Origin: Roridomyces roridus
Taxonomy: Eukaryota > Basidiomycota > Agaricomycetes > Agaricales > Mycenaceae
Reading direction: 5' to 3'
NCBI GenBank assembly: GCA_029378245.1
Contig: JARKIF010000007.1
Location: 1,240,001 to 1,304,000 of the forward strand
DNA length: 64,000 bases
The translations under genes and the position numbers were made by a program. Below, piece after piece: positions 11,580-22,382 of this stretch (its first letter is position 1; each line of letters opens with the position of its first letter). The notes below the pieces were generated by a model, which worked only from the letters and a program-made list of their open reading frames with translations, searched no databases and was not told where the DNA came from.

Positions 11580-12375
11580 TTATTGGCCCTCATTTTGAGT
11601 TTCTGACAAGACCACGATTTCCGGTCGTGCCCTTCGAGGCAGAGGCTTGACTGCCCGCGACAGAATGGCCCGCTGCGGCAGAGGAGCGTATTCTCGTTCG
11701 GAAGATTCAGAGGATGAGTCTTCGGATGAGGAGGATTCATCTGTAGCACAGGTCGTCAACATCGACGGGTTGAAGGAGAAAGGGAACGCACCAGAATCTT
11801 CATCCGAATCGTCCTCGCTGTCTTCATCCGTGCTAGAATCGTCTTCCGACTCCCTGCCTGTTTTTTCCTCAAACACTCCAAGCCCCAATTTCTGCTACAC
11901 TCAGTAATGAGAGCGACTGGAGAAACGGCCACGAACCATCTGAATGACCTCTTCATCTCCCTCCACGTTTTCAATGTCAATGCTACGCGGGTCCACAGCG
12001 GCACGGGTCGCAAGTTCTGCGTTGGAAGCCTCCATCTCGGGCAAGAACGCGCGAACGCGCGCTAGAACTGCAATTCGGGTCAAAAAAAAAGTCAAGCAGC
12101 CCCTAAATTATGCTTACGCTCGTCGATAGATTGACCACTCCCCTCGCCTGTCGATATGGCTGACCCATTGAATATGCTTGCCGGGTCGATAGAGGCGCCA
12201 GAGGAAGAAGATGCGGTGTTGAGCTTTTCCAATAAGCGTTCTGTGAACGCATCAGCTCAAGCTGGGATGTTGTGTTCATTTCGAGTTGACCTATGCGGTG
12301 GACACGCGCATCTTCCTCTTCAAGTTCAATAGTCTCCCTTCGAGGCTCCTTTCCTTTGGTCGAGTTGGATGACAT
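11580..12375 (-). CDS. NOPCHAP1-like box C/D snoRNP assembly factor
   Basis: Human NOPCHAP1 (C12orf45) bridges NOP58 to the R2TP/RUVBL complex during box C/D snoRNP assembly. After the first exon (MSSNSTKGKEPRRE...), a 50-nt intron is removed at a G|AA junction, giving RIERLLEKLNTASSSSG. The next part reads ARVRAFLPEMEASNAEL, then SIDIENVEGDEEVIQM. This block matches the NOPCHAP1 core in both order and spacing. A further intron leads to NWGLGVFEEK and a long Ser/Asp/Glu-rich tail, as in the animal protein, ending ETQNEGQ. About 180 aa. The assignment rests on a short conserved block recalled from the family. Confidence 0.72.
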
Positions 12376-12560
12376 GGGAGCAGAGAGAAGAATTTGATCA
12401 CGAGTGCATTACGGGCAGAGTATGGATAATGACCCCGGGTTTCTGAATAGAATTATCCCAGAGTAGGGCAGAGTGGGACCGCGCAGGTTAAATAATCCAT
12501 TCAAGCTCAAAAATACAGGTTTGGCCCAGAATTGGTACAGAATGGTTCCAGCAGAATTAA

Positions 12561-14823
12561 TTACAGACGAACACCCTGATCAGGGACTGGCGGATTGGCG
12601 CCCGAGCCCACCATAACGTGCGCACCGACGCTGGTAGTATCGCCCAAAGTCACAAAGACGTACGCTACAATATAATTAGGCACAATCCAGTCAAAAGACT
12701 CCAGACATACCAGGTCCAGGAGGATAAACGCGGTTGTTGGGCGGGGCGGTGATGGTGAGGGACTTCTTGTTCGCAGACAACTTAGCGTCCATGAACACTA
12801 CACGAGCGCTCGGGTGGAATGCATGCGTGGAGAATCCCAAGTCCATGAGAGCAACTAGTCAAGCCGTTCAGTCGAGTTTCGTGTGGTAGATAGGCCTCTC
12901 CTACCTTGGATGGACGATGTCGACACGCCAGCCGGGATGTCGATTCCGATGGTAAACTTCTGGTTAAATGAAATCTTGCTCGGGACGTTGGATAAAACTG
13001 GTCGAGGGAGTTCCATGAACGGAGGATCGAGGGTCTCGACGCGGAGCTCACTACAACCCATGAGAAGGCGACATAAGGGGGAAGCGGTACACATACGAAG
13101 AGAAACCTGGCTGCCCCGCAGGCACCACAGTGAGATTTCCGTTGGGGTTCGAGCTGAAATTGGACGAAATGTCAAGGCAGCCATCTACGAGAAGTATAAA
13201 CCCTACCCTGCAAGTAGGATATTGCTGTATAAACATGAGTCAACAGTTTTTTCTCGACATTGATGGACTGACCCTTGAGGCGTCAAAGTAACAGTCGAGT
13301 GATACAGACGGGCAATGTTGGTCGTTGGCATTCCTAATTTGCTCATGCGCTTGCCCAAGGGTGCCGAGGGCGTATAGAGCACGGGAGTGAAACTTTATCA
13401 AGTCAGTTTCATTGGACATCGAGCAGCCTGAAAACTCACACAGGATGATCAGCATTCGAGTTGCCCGTGGTCACGCCGATGGATGCAACAGCAGCATATC
13501 CCGTGCCGGCTCCGTTGATGATCATGATCTGGCCGTTGGGCAAAGGAATCATCTCTGGCATCATCCGGCCCTCAGGCATATGATCGACTTCCCATCCCTT
13601 CGCGATTCCCTCAGGGCTCAGAGCGATTCGAGAGCACTGAGTCGTGGCTGGATCCTGCGAGGAAAGCTCTTCCACCGGGGTTTGGTCACTCATGGTCGAG
13701 CCACCGCACGCAAGAATCTCTGGGATAAAGTCTGGAGGAGACAGCGGGAGCAGTTGCGCCGTTCCTTGAAGGAAATTAAGGCTGAGAGGAAAAGAATACA
13801 ATGCAAACACTAACCGTCAAACGGATTGCTGACCCGTTGACCGTTAGGGCTACATAGCTCAATTAAAAGATGACCGCGGAACGAAAAAGGCACGCACAGA
13901 TCGGGGAGCGGCTGCTCGGTATCAGTTTCGACATCGTAGATCATGCTCAGATTGTTTGCCAACATAAATACTTTTCCGTCCGGAAGGGCAAAGACACTGC
14001 GAATAGGTTACAAATGCACGGATGTGGAGGAGGAGCCCTACCGTGGGAAAAGGTTGACTGGCAACGAGCGCTCCAGGAAAGCGGACGGCCTCGGTACACC
14101 ACCATCCTTCTTGGGGAAAAATTCGAAGCTGTTCACGGGATCGGTGTTGTAGAAAGGCGTGCTCTCGTGTATGCCACCGACGATCATCTTTGGTACCTTG
14201 AATTCAAAGCGCTATTTCACTGTTGATATGACCCACCAACGAGCCGTCAAAGATCCTCAGCGCAGAGGTGTACCAGCGGGTTTCAGCCAAGGTCAAGTGG
14301 TCCAAATCTTCGAAGATGGTGCAATTTGCTCCGGCAGGATCTGCGCAGGGCCCGAAGAGACGCAAAGCCATGCGTCCGTCGTAAGCACCGGTCTGATTGA
14401 CGTCCGCGGCCGCTGGGATGTTGCCTCCGACACTGACCTGAAATACATTAGACAAGGATGCAGAGCCCACGAGCTTGCTTACCATCGTGCCATTGCTGAG
14501 CATACTGCCACTGGCGCAGAAACTATGATCGAGGTTAGTTTCAAGTCGGTAACGGAGCTGGATTCGAACCTGTCGCTCAGGAGTTTCACAGCGGTAGGCT
14601 CGTTGGTCTCCAGATTCCAGAGGGAGCCCCAGGCAACCTTGCCATCGGCGGTGTGCAAAGGATCGTTGGTAGCGCGGTCAAACATGAGGACAAGCGTCGG
14701 AGAAACGACGATTGCCTCTAAACCGACAATTCCAGCGTTGCCCTTGTCGACGAATTTCCATTGCGCCGCGTGCGCAGTAGCGCCGGTGAGGAGCAGGCAA
14801 GCTAGGGGTCCGAGGGGTAGCAT
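12561..14823 (-). CDS. Copper-radical oxidase, glyoxal-oxidase type (copy A)
   Basis: Secreted oxidase expected to turn aldehydes into acids while reducing O2 to H2O2, as in lignocellulose-degrading fungi. [20 protein letters not shown] is a signal peptide. The beta-propeller N-terminus follows with [20 protein letters not shown]. Downstream are [13 protein letters not shown] (Cys of the Cys-Tyr cofactor), [19 protein letters not shown], and [14 protein letters not shown] with the Tyr-His copper ligands. The C-terminal DUF1929 domain reads [14 protein letters not shown]...[26 protein letters not shown] (His ligand region) and ends [15 protein letters not shown]. About ten short introns are needed. 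It is a close tandem paralogue of the gene at 15625. The substrate cannot be read from sequence. Confidence 0.88.
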
Positions 14824-15624
14824 ATCGCTGGTGAAAAATACAGCGAAGCCCACCTTTAAAAGGACTCTCGAACCGAGTGAGAAAATGGTCGTAAGGCGGG
14901 TCCGGACTCCACGACGGTGAGAAAATTCTCTGAATCTACTCCGAAAGTTTGTTTCCAGGTCATTCCTGTTGGACGAATAATAAAAATACGTCCATGAACG
15001 ATAGGGAGACAGGTTGACCTTGGTTGCATTGTGTCACTGTTCGAAGAAACTAACTCCGTAAATCCGCGCCGCTTCGACGGCACTTGAATGCTTCTCACAA
15101 GGCTGGGCACCTCGGTTTCGAGTGTGGAGGTAGCCGCACCAATGAAAGAGGCCAAGAGTTATACACCAGATGTTATACGTCGCTCGTGAGTGTCAGACAA
15201 CGAAAGATTCCCACTTGAACGATGAGTTCGAACATTGAGAAGGACCAGGCATGCGGGAAAGTAGTGAACCGAGGACGAGAAGAAGTGGGAAAGGGTTCAG
15301 AGTTGCTCATGCCAAGCTCATGTACTCGCGAGTCAAATGTGCCGTGTTCTTCGTGGTGGTGGATCCCCAGCCGAAGCTCACACAGACAGACAGGAGTAGG
15401 GCGGAACCAATTGAGTCTCGGGTCCCCGAAAGTAGCTGCAGTGAAGATGTTGGTTGGGTTGAGGATTGGTTGAAGACAAGCTCAGTATCGGAGTGATAGT
15501 GATCTGTGATGAGATCAACGGCAGTACGGCGCTCGGCAAATACTCAGCTTCTCCAAGAGATAGACCATCGCCAGTGAAATTCATAGATACAAGGTAAATA
15601 CAAATCGAAATACGGTCAGCAAAA
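14824..15624. promoter_or_regulatory. Intergenic between tandem oxidases
   Basis: This 801-bp gap is upstream of oxidase copy A and downstream of copy B, both on the minus strand. It should hold the promoter of A and the terminator of B. Only short unsupported reading frames occur; I see no gene. Confidence 0.4.
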
Positions 15625-17933
15625 TCACAACGCAATACCCTGGTCAGGAACAGGCGGGCTAGCGCCCGAGCCAACCATCACGTGCGCCCCGACACTAGTG
15701 GTGTCACCCATGGTCACGAATACGTAAGCTACATGACATCAGTCGCTGAACCCGAGAAGAAAGGCAGGCCGTACCAGGTCCGGGAGGATACACGCGGTTG
15801 TTCGGTGGGCTGGTGATAGTGAGGGACTTCTTGTTCGCAGACAGCTCAGCATCCATGAAGACGACGCGAGCGCTCGAGTGGAATGCATGCGATGAGAATC
15901 CGAGGTCCACCAGGGCAACTTGAATCGAAGAGGTCGAGACACCAGCCGGGATGTCGATTCCGATGGTGAACTTTTGGTTAAATGCGATCTTACTCGGCAC
16001 ATTCGAGAGTGTCGGTCGGGGAAGTTCCATGAAGGGAGGGTCGAGGGTCTCGACGCGGAATTCACTGGGGAACATAAGCGGATTGCAGCAAAGGGAGTAG
16101 TGAGCTTACGAAGAGAAACCTGGCTCGCCCGGAGGCACCACAGTTACGTTTGAGTTGGGGTTCGACCCTGGAATTCGTTAGAACTGCGAGGAGGATGTTG
16201 TTGGGTTAGAACCTGCGAGGAAGATGTTGCTGTATGAACGTTGAGTCAATAGTTTTTTTCTCGACATTGATGGACTGACCCCTGCGGCGTCAAGCTGACA
16301 GACGAGTGATACAGACGCGCAATGTTCGTGGTCGGAAGTCCGACTTGGCTCATACGCTTCCCCAACGGTGCCGAGGGAGTGAAAAGGATAGGCGTAGTGC
16401 TACACAAAAGTCAAATCTCAATCAATTACAAGCTCGAGGGCTCACATTGGATGGTCCGCATTAGAGTTGCCCGTGGTCGTTCCGATTGACGCAACAGCTG
16501 CATAACCAGTCCTGGCTCCGTTGATAATCAAGATCTGGCCATTCGGCAGAGGAATCATCTCCAGCATCATCCTGCCTTCCGGCAAGGGGTCGTCGAGTAC
16601 CCATCCCTTCTTGATTCCCGCAGCATCGAGCGTGATCCGAGCGCACTGGTCTGTAGCTGGGTCTTGCGAGGAAAGCTCTTCGACTGGAGTTTGATCGCTC
16701 TTGGTCGAGCCACCGCAGGCAAGAACCTCTGGAACAAAGTCCGGAGGAGACAGCGGGAGCAGTTGTGCCGTGCCTTGAAAAAAGAGTCAGGTTTAAAGAA
16801 ACCAAAGGCGTATATACTGACCGTCAAAGGGATTGCTGACTCTTTGCCCGTTAGGACTACGATCACGTCAGAGACTTGGAATGGCACTGAGAGGGATACG
16901 CGTACAGATCAGGAAGCCTCGTCTCCGTGTTTGTTTCAATGTCGTAGATCATGCTTTGGTTGTTTGCCAGCATGAACACTTTCCCGTCCGGAAGGGCGAA
17001 TACACTGTAAAAAATGTAGAATTGCACAATGCACGAAGGAGAAACCTTACCGTGGGAACAGGTTAACCGGAAGAGTGCGGTTCAAAAAGTCGGAAGGTCT
17101 CGGGGTTCCACCGTCTTTCTTGGGGAAGAATTCGAAACTGTTCACGGGGTCTGAGAAGGAAATCAGCCGAGACCAGAGAACAGTCAGGGAAACTTACCCG
17201 TGTTGTAGAACGGCGTGTCCTCATGGATGCCACCGACGATCATCTTTGATAACCGTGAGTCCAAAGCGCTATTTTGCTGTTATTGTAACCCACCAACGAG
17301 CCGTCAAAGATCCGCAGCGTAGAGGTGTACCTACCCATAACATTAGCACGGTTTTGGACAACAAGGATACACACAAACCAACGAGTCTGATTCAGATGAA
17401 CGGTTGCCAAATCTTCAAAGATGGTGCAATTGGCGCCAGTGGGGCTGGCGCAGGGGTTGAATAGACGCAAACCCATCCGCCCGTCGACAGCGCCCGTCGC
17501 GGGCACATCTGCCGGCGCTGGGATGTTGCCTCCGACGCTGACCTGGAAATCCATGAGACAAGAATGCCGAGTCCCACGAGCTTGCCTACCATGGTACCAT
17601 TGCTGAGAATACTGCCACTCGCGCAGAAACTGACAACGAAAATCAGTTTCGAGACAACCCAGTGTCGTCTACAACAAACCTGTCAGAGACAAGCTTCACA
17701 GCCGTCGGCGTGTTGGTCTCCAAATTCCACAGAGCACCCCATGCAACCTTGCCATCGGCAGTGTGCAAAGGATCGTTCGTCGCCCGGTCAAAGGTCAGGA
17801 CGAGTGTCGGGGACACCACGATCGCCTCGAGCATAACAATACCCGAGGTACCCTTCTCCACAAACTTCCATTCCGCTGCGTGCACAGCGGCGCTGGAGAG
17901 TAGGAGGAATGCGAGGGCCGTTAACCGAATCAT
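15625..17933 (-). CDS. Copper-radical oxidase, glyoxal-oxidase type (copy B)
   Basis: Same family and domain order as the gene at 12561. The signal peptide [20 protein letters not shown] is followed by [20 protein letters not shown]. It retains LACGGST, the copper-ligand block [16 protein letters not shown], the DUF1929 blocks [17 protein letters not shown] and [18 protein letters not shown], and ends [15 protein letters not shown]. Intron positions look largely shared with copy A, so the two arose by tandem duplication. Both copies keep the visible catalytic residues, so neither looks like a pseudogene. Confidence 0.88.
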
Positions 17934-18748
17934 GGTGCTTGCGGTTGAGTGAGTGGAAACAGGCTGGCATTAAAAAGGATTGAGAGCCAAGTGAGAACGA
18001 GGGTAGTGTGAGTCGACCAGGAGCCACGACGGTGAGAGGACTCTCTGGGTCTTGCGAACGTGCTTGCGAATTATCGAGGCGAAAAACAGTGGCACCAATG
18101 GGCAGCCTCATAATATGGCGACGAGTTGTTGACGGCGAGAAAACATGGAAGAAAATAAAGGTGGAACGGCATCCTTGGCGCCTCGGGAGCTCCGAACTGA
18201 CGGTAGCAGTATCCGGTTGCATGGACCTCCCGATGAGAAGTCGAAACAAGTTTCTGCTGTAAAGTCCTTTAAAGTCGCTACGAGTGGTAAAACAGTTGTC
18301 GCATTTGCTCCTATTGTCTGTGCGATGAGCAAGGGGAGGTTTTTCCAAAGGTAAGCCGGCTCACGAACAGAGAGTAACGAGCTGCCTGAGGGAACGCGGG
18401 TATAACGGTGGGGATTCCCGGCCTCGAAGCTGCACAAAAATATTCCAGCAACCATGCCATGAGAGGAGGAATCACCGTTACCTACCCAAACCCTACGGCT
18501 ACTGAGCGTGCAGGTCAGCCCGAGCTCCATTCCTTCGCACGGAGGCATATTTATGGGTCCTGCTACAAGGTCCTATTGTTAGTATGACGCCACTGAGCCT
18601 TTTTTATCCCTCCTCCTCATCCAGTCTTGGAGTCTAGTTTTCGGCCCACCTTGAACCTGACGCAGAGGCAACCTCTCAAAATGTATCAGCCAGTCAACAG
18701 AAAAATGCTGGGATAACAAAAGACAACGACAGATGTACACGGGGACGA
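17934..18748. promoter_or_regulatory. Intergenic upstream of oxidase copy B
   Basis: This 815-bp region lies upstream of oxidase copy B and downstream of the ALY gene, both on the minus strand. A 146-codon minus-strand reading frame at 18108-18548 has no family resemblance and an unlikely composition. I see no gene. It probably contains the copy B promoter. Confidence 0.4.
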
Positions 18749-19604
18749 TCAGTGCACGGTGGATTGCGCGCGGTAATCTTCCATGTCCCGATCCAGCTGC
18801 TCCTTCGACCGCGACTCCAACTGCTTCTTGAGACGTTTGGGACCTTTCTTGGTGCGGTACCTCCGTGGAGGTATAGGTGCGGGGAACGTCGTCGTGTTAG
18901 TAGCTGGGCGCGGAGGCTGATTGGGATTGTGCTGCCGTCGGGGGTTCCTAGCGAAAGGTTCAAGTTATTAGAGTGGACCAAAGGAGCGCGACGCACGTCG
19001 GTGTTTCAAAACGGAGGGACATGGGCGCGCCGTTCTTGGCCGGGCCGAGACGATCAAAAAGGGACGGCGGGGCAGCTGGGGCGGATGGTGTGGCTGAAGC
19101 AGCATCGACAATAACCTCTATCTTAATAGGCCGTCCTGGAGGGGGTCAAGGAGGTGTTGAGACAAAGGATTGCAACTCACGGCCATCCACAATCTTGCCG
19201 TCGTACTTGGTGCGCGCAACAACCGCGTCGCCTGGCCGCTGGAAAGCCACCACCGCCATACCCTTGGACTTTCCCTGAGAGTTGTATATCAAGAACGATT
19301 CCTTTAAAGGCCCGATTGTCTTTTTGAACAGTTCCTGAGCGCGCGTAGCGTGAGCGAACCGACTCTTTGAACCAAAAATTCTAACCTCGACTTCGGTCTC
19401 TCCCACATCCATTGGTAACCTACTCAGGAAGATCTTACTGCCGTCGGTGGCTGGCTGCTTTCCTTTCGCAGCGCCAGGAAGGGCGCTTGTCGAGGCTGTC
19501 CTCCAGGCTGGCGGCGCGTGGCCTGCCTGGTTGCCCAACAGCTGACTCTTGGGTCGATGAAAGTTGTTTAGTCGATACGGCTGAGCTCTGTACTGTGCTT
19601 GCAT
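18749..19604 (-). CDS. ALY/REF (Yra1/Mlo3-type) mRNA export adaptor
   Basis: RNA-binding adaptor of the TREX complex that passes spliced mRNA to the export receptor in the nucleus. The start MQAQYRAQPYRLNNFHRPKS is chosen at 19604; an upstream in-frame ATG at 19688 is less likely. An RRM follows: SKIFLSRLPMDVGETEVE (RNP2-like), LFKKTIGPLKESFLIYNSQG, KSKGMAVVAFQRPGDA (RNP1) and KYDGKIVDGRRPIKIEVIVD. A Pro/Asn-rich then basic RGG-poor linker leads to RYRTKKGPKRLKKQLE and the C-terminal helix SKEQLDRDMEDYRAQSTVH, the typical UAP56-binding end. Two introns in the C-terminal half are inferred. Divergent from the bHLH gene. Confidence 0.88.
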
Positions 19605-19916
19605 GATAATTGAGGAACAAGGTACGCGGAGGAGAACATGGATGGTATCACTCGGATCATTGACGGCAAGCAGTCTCAGTCCTAACAAGTACTCTCCAAC
19701 TTGAACGCAGTGCTAGCAGTAGTAAATAAATTCCACGAAGCGCGGCGTTCTCTCCAATCGGAGTATCGAGACCAGAACATCGCTTGCTTCGATGGCAGGG
19801 ACCCGAAGGTGTGCGTGGTTTGGTTTCTCTCCGAATCGGACCGACTTCCTTCCATCACTGCATTTCAAAGTGCCTCCTGGCTCTACTGATTTTCCGTCTT
19901 TTTCCTGGTCCCCATC
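19605..19916. promoter_or_regulatory. Divergent promoter, ALY / bHLH
   Basis: This 312-bp region separates two divergent starts and presumably drives both. A C/T-rich stretch (TTTTCCGTCTTTTTCCTGG) lies just before ATG 19917. I see no coding signal. Confidence 0.4.
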
Positions 19917-21564
19917 ATGGACAACCAGCAAGCACAGGACCAGCAGACCAAGGACTTTATGTCCTCCTTCTTCCCCCAGGACATGCCCATCAATCAGCTC
20001 CCTCCTCCCGCTGACCAGTTCCAATTCCATCCGACATCTCAGCACGCCCCCGTTAACATGGAACTCGTCGGCTCCTTGGGCAATATGTTGAACGACCAGA
20101 ACCCCTCCTACAACCCCAGTCTGCTGCTGGAGCAGCAGTACAAGCTCACCCAGCTACAGCAGCTTCAGCAGCTTCAGAATCAGATTTTCCAGCAGCAGGT
20201 GAGCTTAACTCTGTCTCAGCACATCTATCCTCAACTGTCGCAGATTGCCCTCATCTCGGGCAGCCAGACGAGTCCTCTACCCGCAGAGCCTGAGGCTCGG
20301 GAACGCGTGGCGCCATTCCATGGCCTGCCCACCCCCGGTCCGTTCACCACATCAAGTAATTATACGCTCCCCGCTAACGTAAACTCAAGGCTCTTCGACT
20401 GAACTCCGTGCCCAAACATCCGTCGAATATGTATCCCCCATGATTCTCAACTACAACGACCAGTACACTCCTCAGCAACAATATCCTACCGCACCTCGTG
20501 GCTCCACTTCTGCACCTGCCCACATTGCGTTCCGTACACAGCAGCCCGACCTCGATTTTGACATCTCTCCCCTCACCAGCCCGTGGCTGGGTGCCCACCA
20601 GCAACCTGTTCGCCCGCAGCAGGCGTCAGGGTCTGCTCGGTCAGGCAACAAACGCGGCGCATCCTCGAGCGGCGACGAGAGCGCAGAGCGACCTTCTCGC
20701 AAGAAGCAGTCGCCTGCCATCCGCGCAACGGTCCCGATTCCAAAGAAGAGCAATCGATCCAAGTCGGCCAATTCTACACCCTTGCTTCGCTCCACTCGGT
20801 CACGAAAAGACAGCATCAGCGCACCGGGTGATACCCCGTCTCCCGTGGACCTCTCCATGCCACCCCCAGCCCCACCGGGAGATAACTCCTCTGTCCAAAC
20901 CTCTCCCCAGGTCAATCCGCAGTTGACCCCAGTCACCCCAGCGAGTATCATGAACCTTGAACGACTCGGGATCACCAGCAATCTTGGGGGCGGCAAGATG
21001 CCCAAAAAGTCACCCGTGTCTGCGTCCCCAGGGCTCAAGGCGATCCTCCCTGGCGCAACGGCTTCGTCGTCGCGACAACAACCCCCCGTGCAAATCCGCA
21101 AGACGTCGCATAAGGCGGCAGAACAAAAGCGGCGCGACTCGCTCAAGACGACATTTGACGATTTGCGTGGGCTTTTGCCACCCATTCCATTACCCTCAGA
21201 CGGCAACGACGATTCGCCTGTACTGCCTGGAGCCCTCCCCCCGCGTGGGCCGCCTAAAGCAGGCGGAGAGGGTCCAAATAAAGCCGTGAGCAAGCTGCAG
21301 CTGCTCATGTGTGGGAACGACTTCATTCGGCAGCTTATTGGGCGTGTGGAACGGAGGGACGATGAAATAGCACTGCTACGACGGGAGGTGGCACATTTAC
21401 GAGGCGTGTCACGAGGAGAGTTCCTACCTGGGACACAGGTCGATGAGGAGGCTGATTTGGAGCGGGATTTGGACGCGGTGGAGGCATATGGACATCCTCT
21501 TGGGCGTGGTGGGCCAGCACTGGCCGCACTGGACGAGGACGGCGACGAAGAAGGCGAGGAGTGA
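19917..21564 (+). CDS. bHLH transcription factor
   Basis: DNA-binding regulator of the basic helix-loop-helix class. The N-terminal part is Gln/Leu-rich (KLTQLQQLQQLQNQIFQQQ) and followed by long Ser/Pro-rich disordered segments with basic patches. The bHLH near the C-terminus starts KTSHKAAEQKRRDSLKTTFD, carrying His, Glu and Arg contact residues for an E-box. A long loop (PSDGNDDSPVLPGALPPRGP) precedes helix 2, NKAVSKLQLLMCGNDFIRQL, and a coiled-coil extension, RRDDEIALLRREVAHLRG. The end is acidic. Two introns are inferred; the second, near 20357-20390, would be only about 34 nt. The target pathway is unknown. Confidence 0.85.
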
Positions 21565-22382
21565 CATTGATGTATCCCAGTGCCGAGAGCAATTGTATGT
21601 TTTTAGTGAAGATGAGGGCCATGCGCGGTCCGCTACGGGCCCGCATCGTCACGGTGTTGCTTGGCATCAACATCAACGTTACCTCCCGAACGTCGACCCG
21701 CATGCTCTGTGCAGCTCTGTGCGCAGTTGTCAACATCTTGCAACCGGATTGGAATGGGTGTCCCACATCTTTCACCGACCACTGGCAGTCACCACATATA
21801 TAGCTATCTGCCAGTGAACTTCTCCACTCCAATTGAAGTTCGAGAACTTGTACGCGAGACCAACTGGTCTGACCCTTGGAAAGACCCCCGCGACTAGTCA
21901 CTCCGACGCGTTGCCCGTTACAATCGATCCTGGAGACACTATGACCATGGGCCTCAACGGGCATGTTCGGCCGTAATCGTGTTCCAGACAGGGTCGATTG
22001 TATACCATCACAACCGTAGCGTTGGACGACGACAGTGTACAATGTCCTCGCCAGCTTAACACTCCCCAAGCTTGTGCACATGCCCCTCCATGTCCTCCCG
22101 GCATACTTCTGGTTCTTGAAAACAAGTGTAACGCACGAGAACGCACGGCGACAAGGACTGCATTAAATCTTCGAAAATCATGCGCAATCTCCCCTGGGTC
22201 AGCTGGTGTGCAGTACACAAGGGCACACATATGGGCGCAGGTCCCGAGGTCTACTCCCCGAAGGATTCTGCCCGCCAATCAGATGGTCATCAACGGTCCA
22301 TAGCGCCAATGCTTCTCTCAACGCGCCTACAAAAGCCGGGGTACCCCGCAATTTTTCAGACAACCGTATGGGCCCAACCACG
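21565..22382. other. Intergenic, no gene seen
   Basis: This 818-bp region lies between the bHLH gene and the glutaminase. Reading frames here on both strands are short and lack family features. It probably contains the bHLH 3' UTR and the glutaminase promoter. Confidence 0.4.

Noticed and set aside
18108..18548. Minus-strand 146-codon frame upstream of oxidase copy B
   Set aside because: No domain, no clear start context and no family resemblance; left as intergenic.
20472..21326. Minus-strand 284-codon open frame
   Set aside because: Antisense to the bHLH exon, which has a clear domain; Gly/Ser/Arg-rich shadow.
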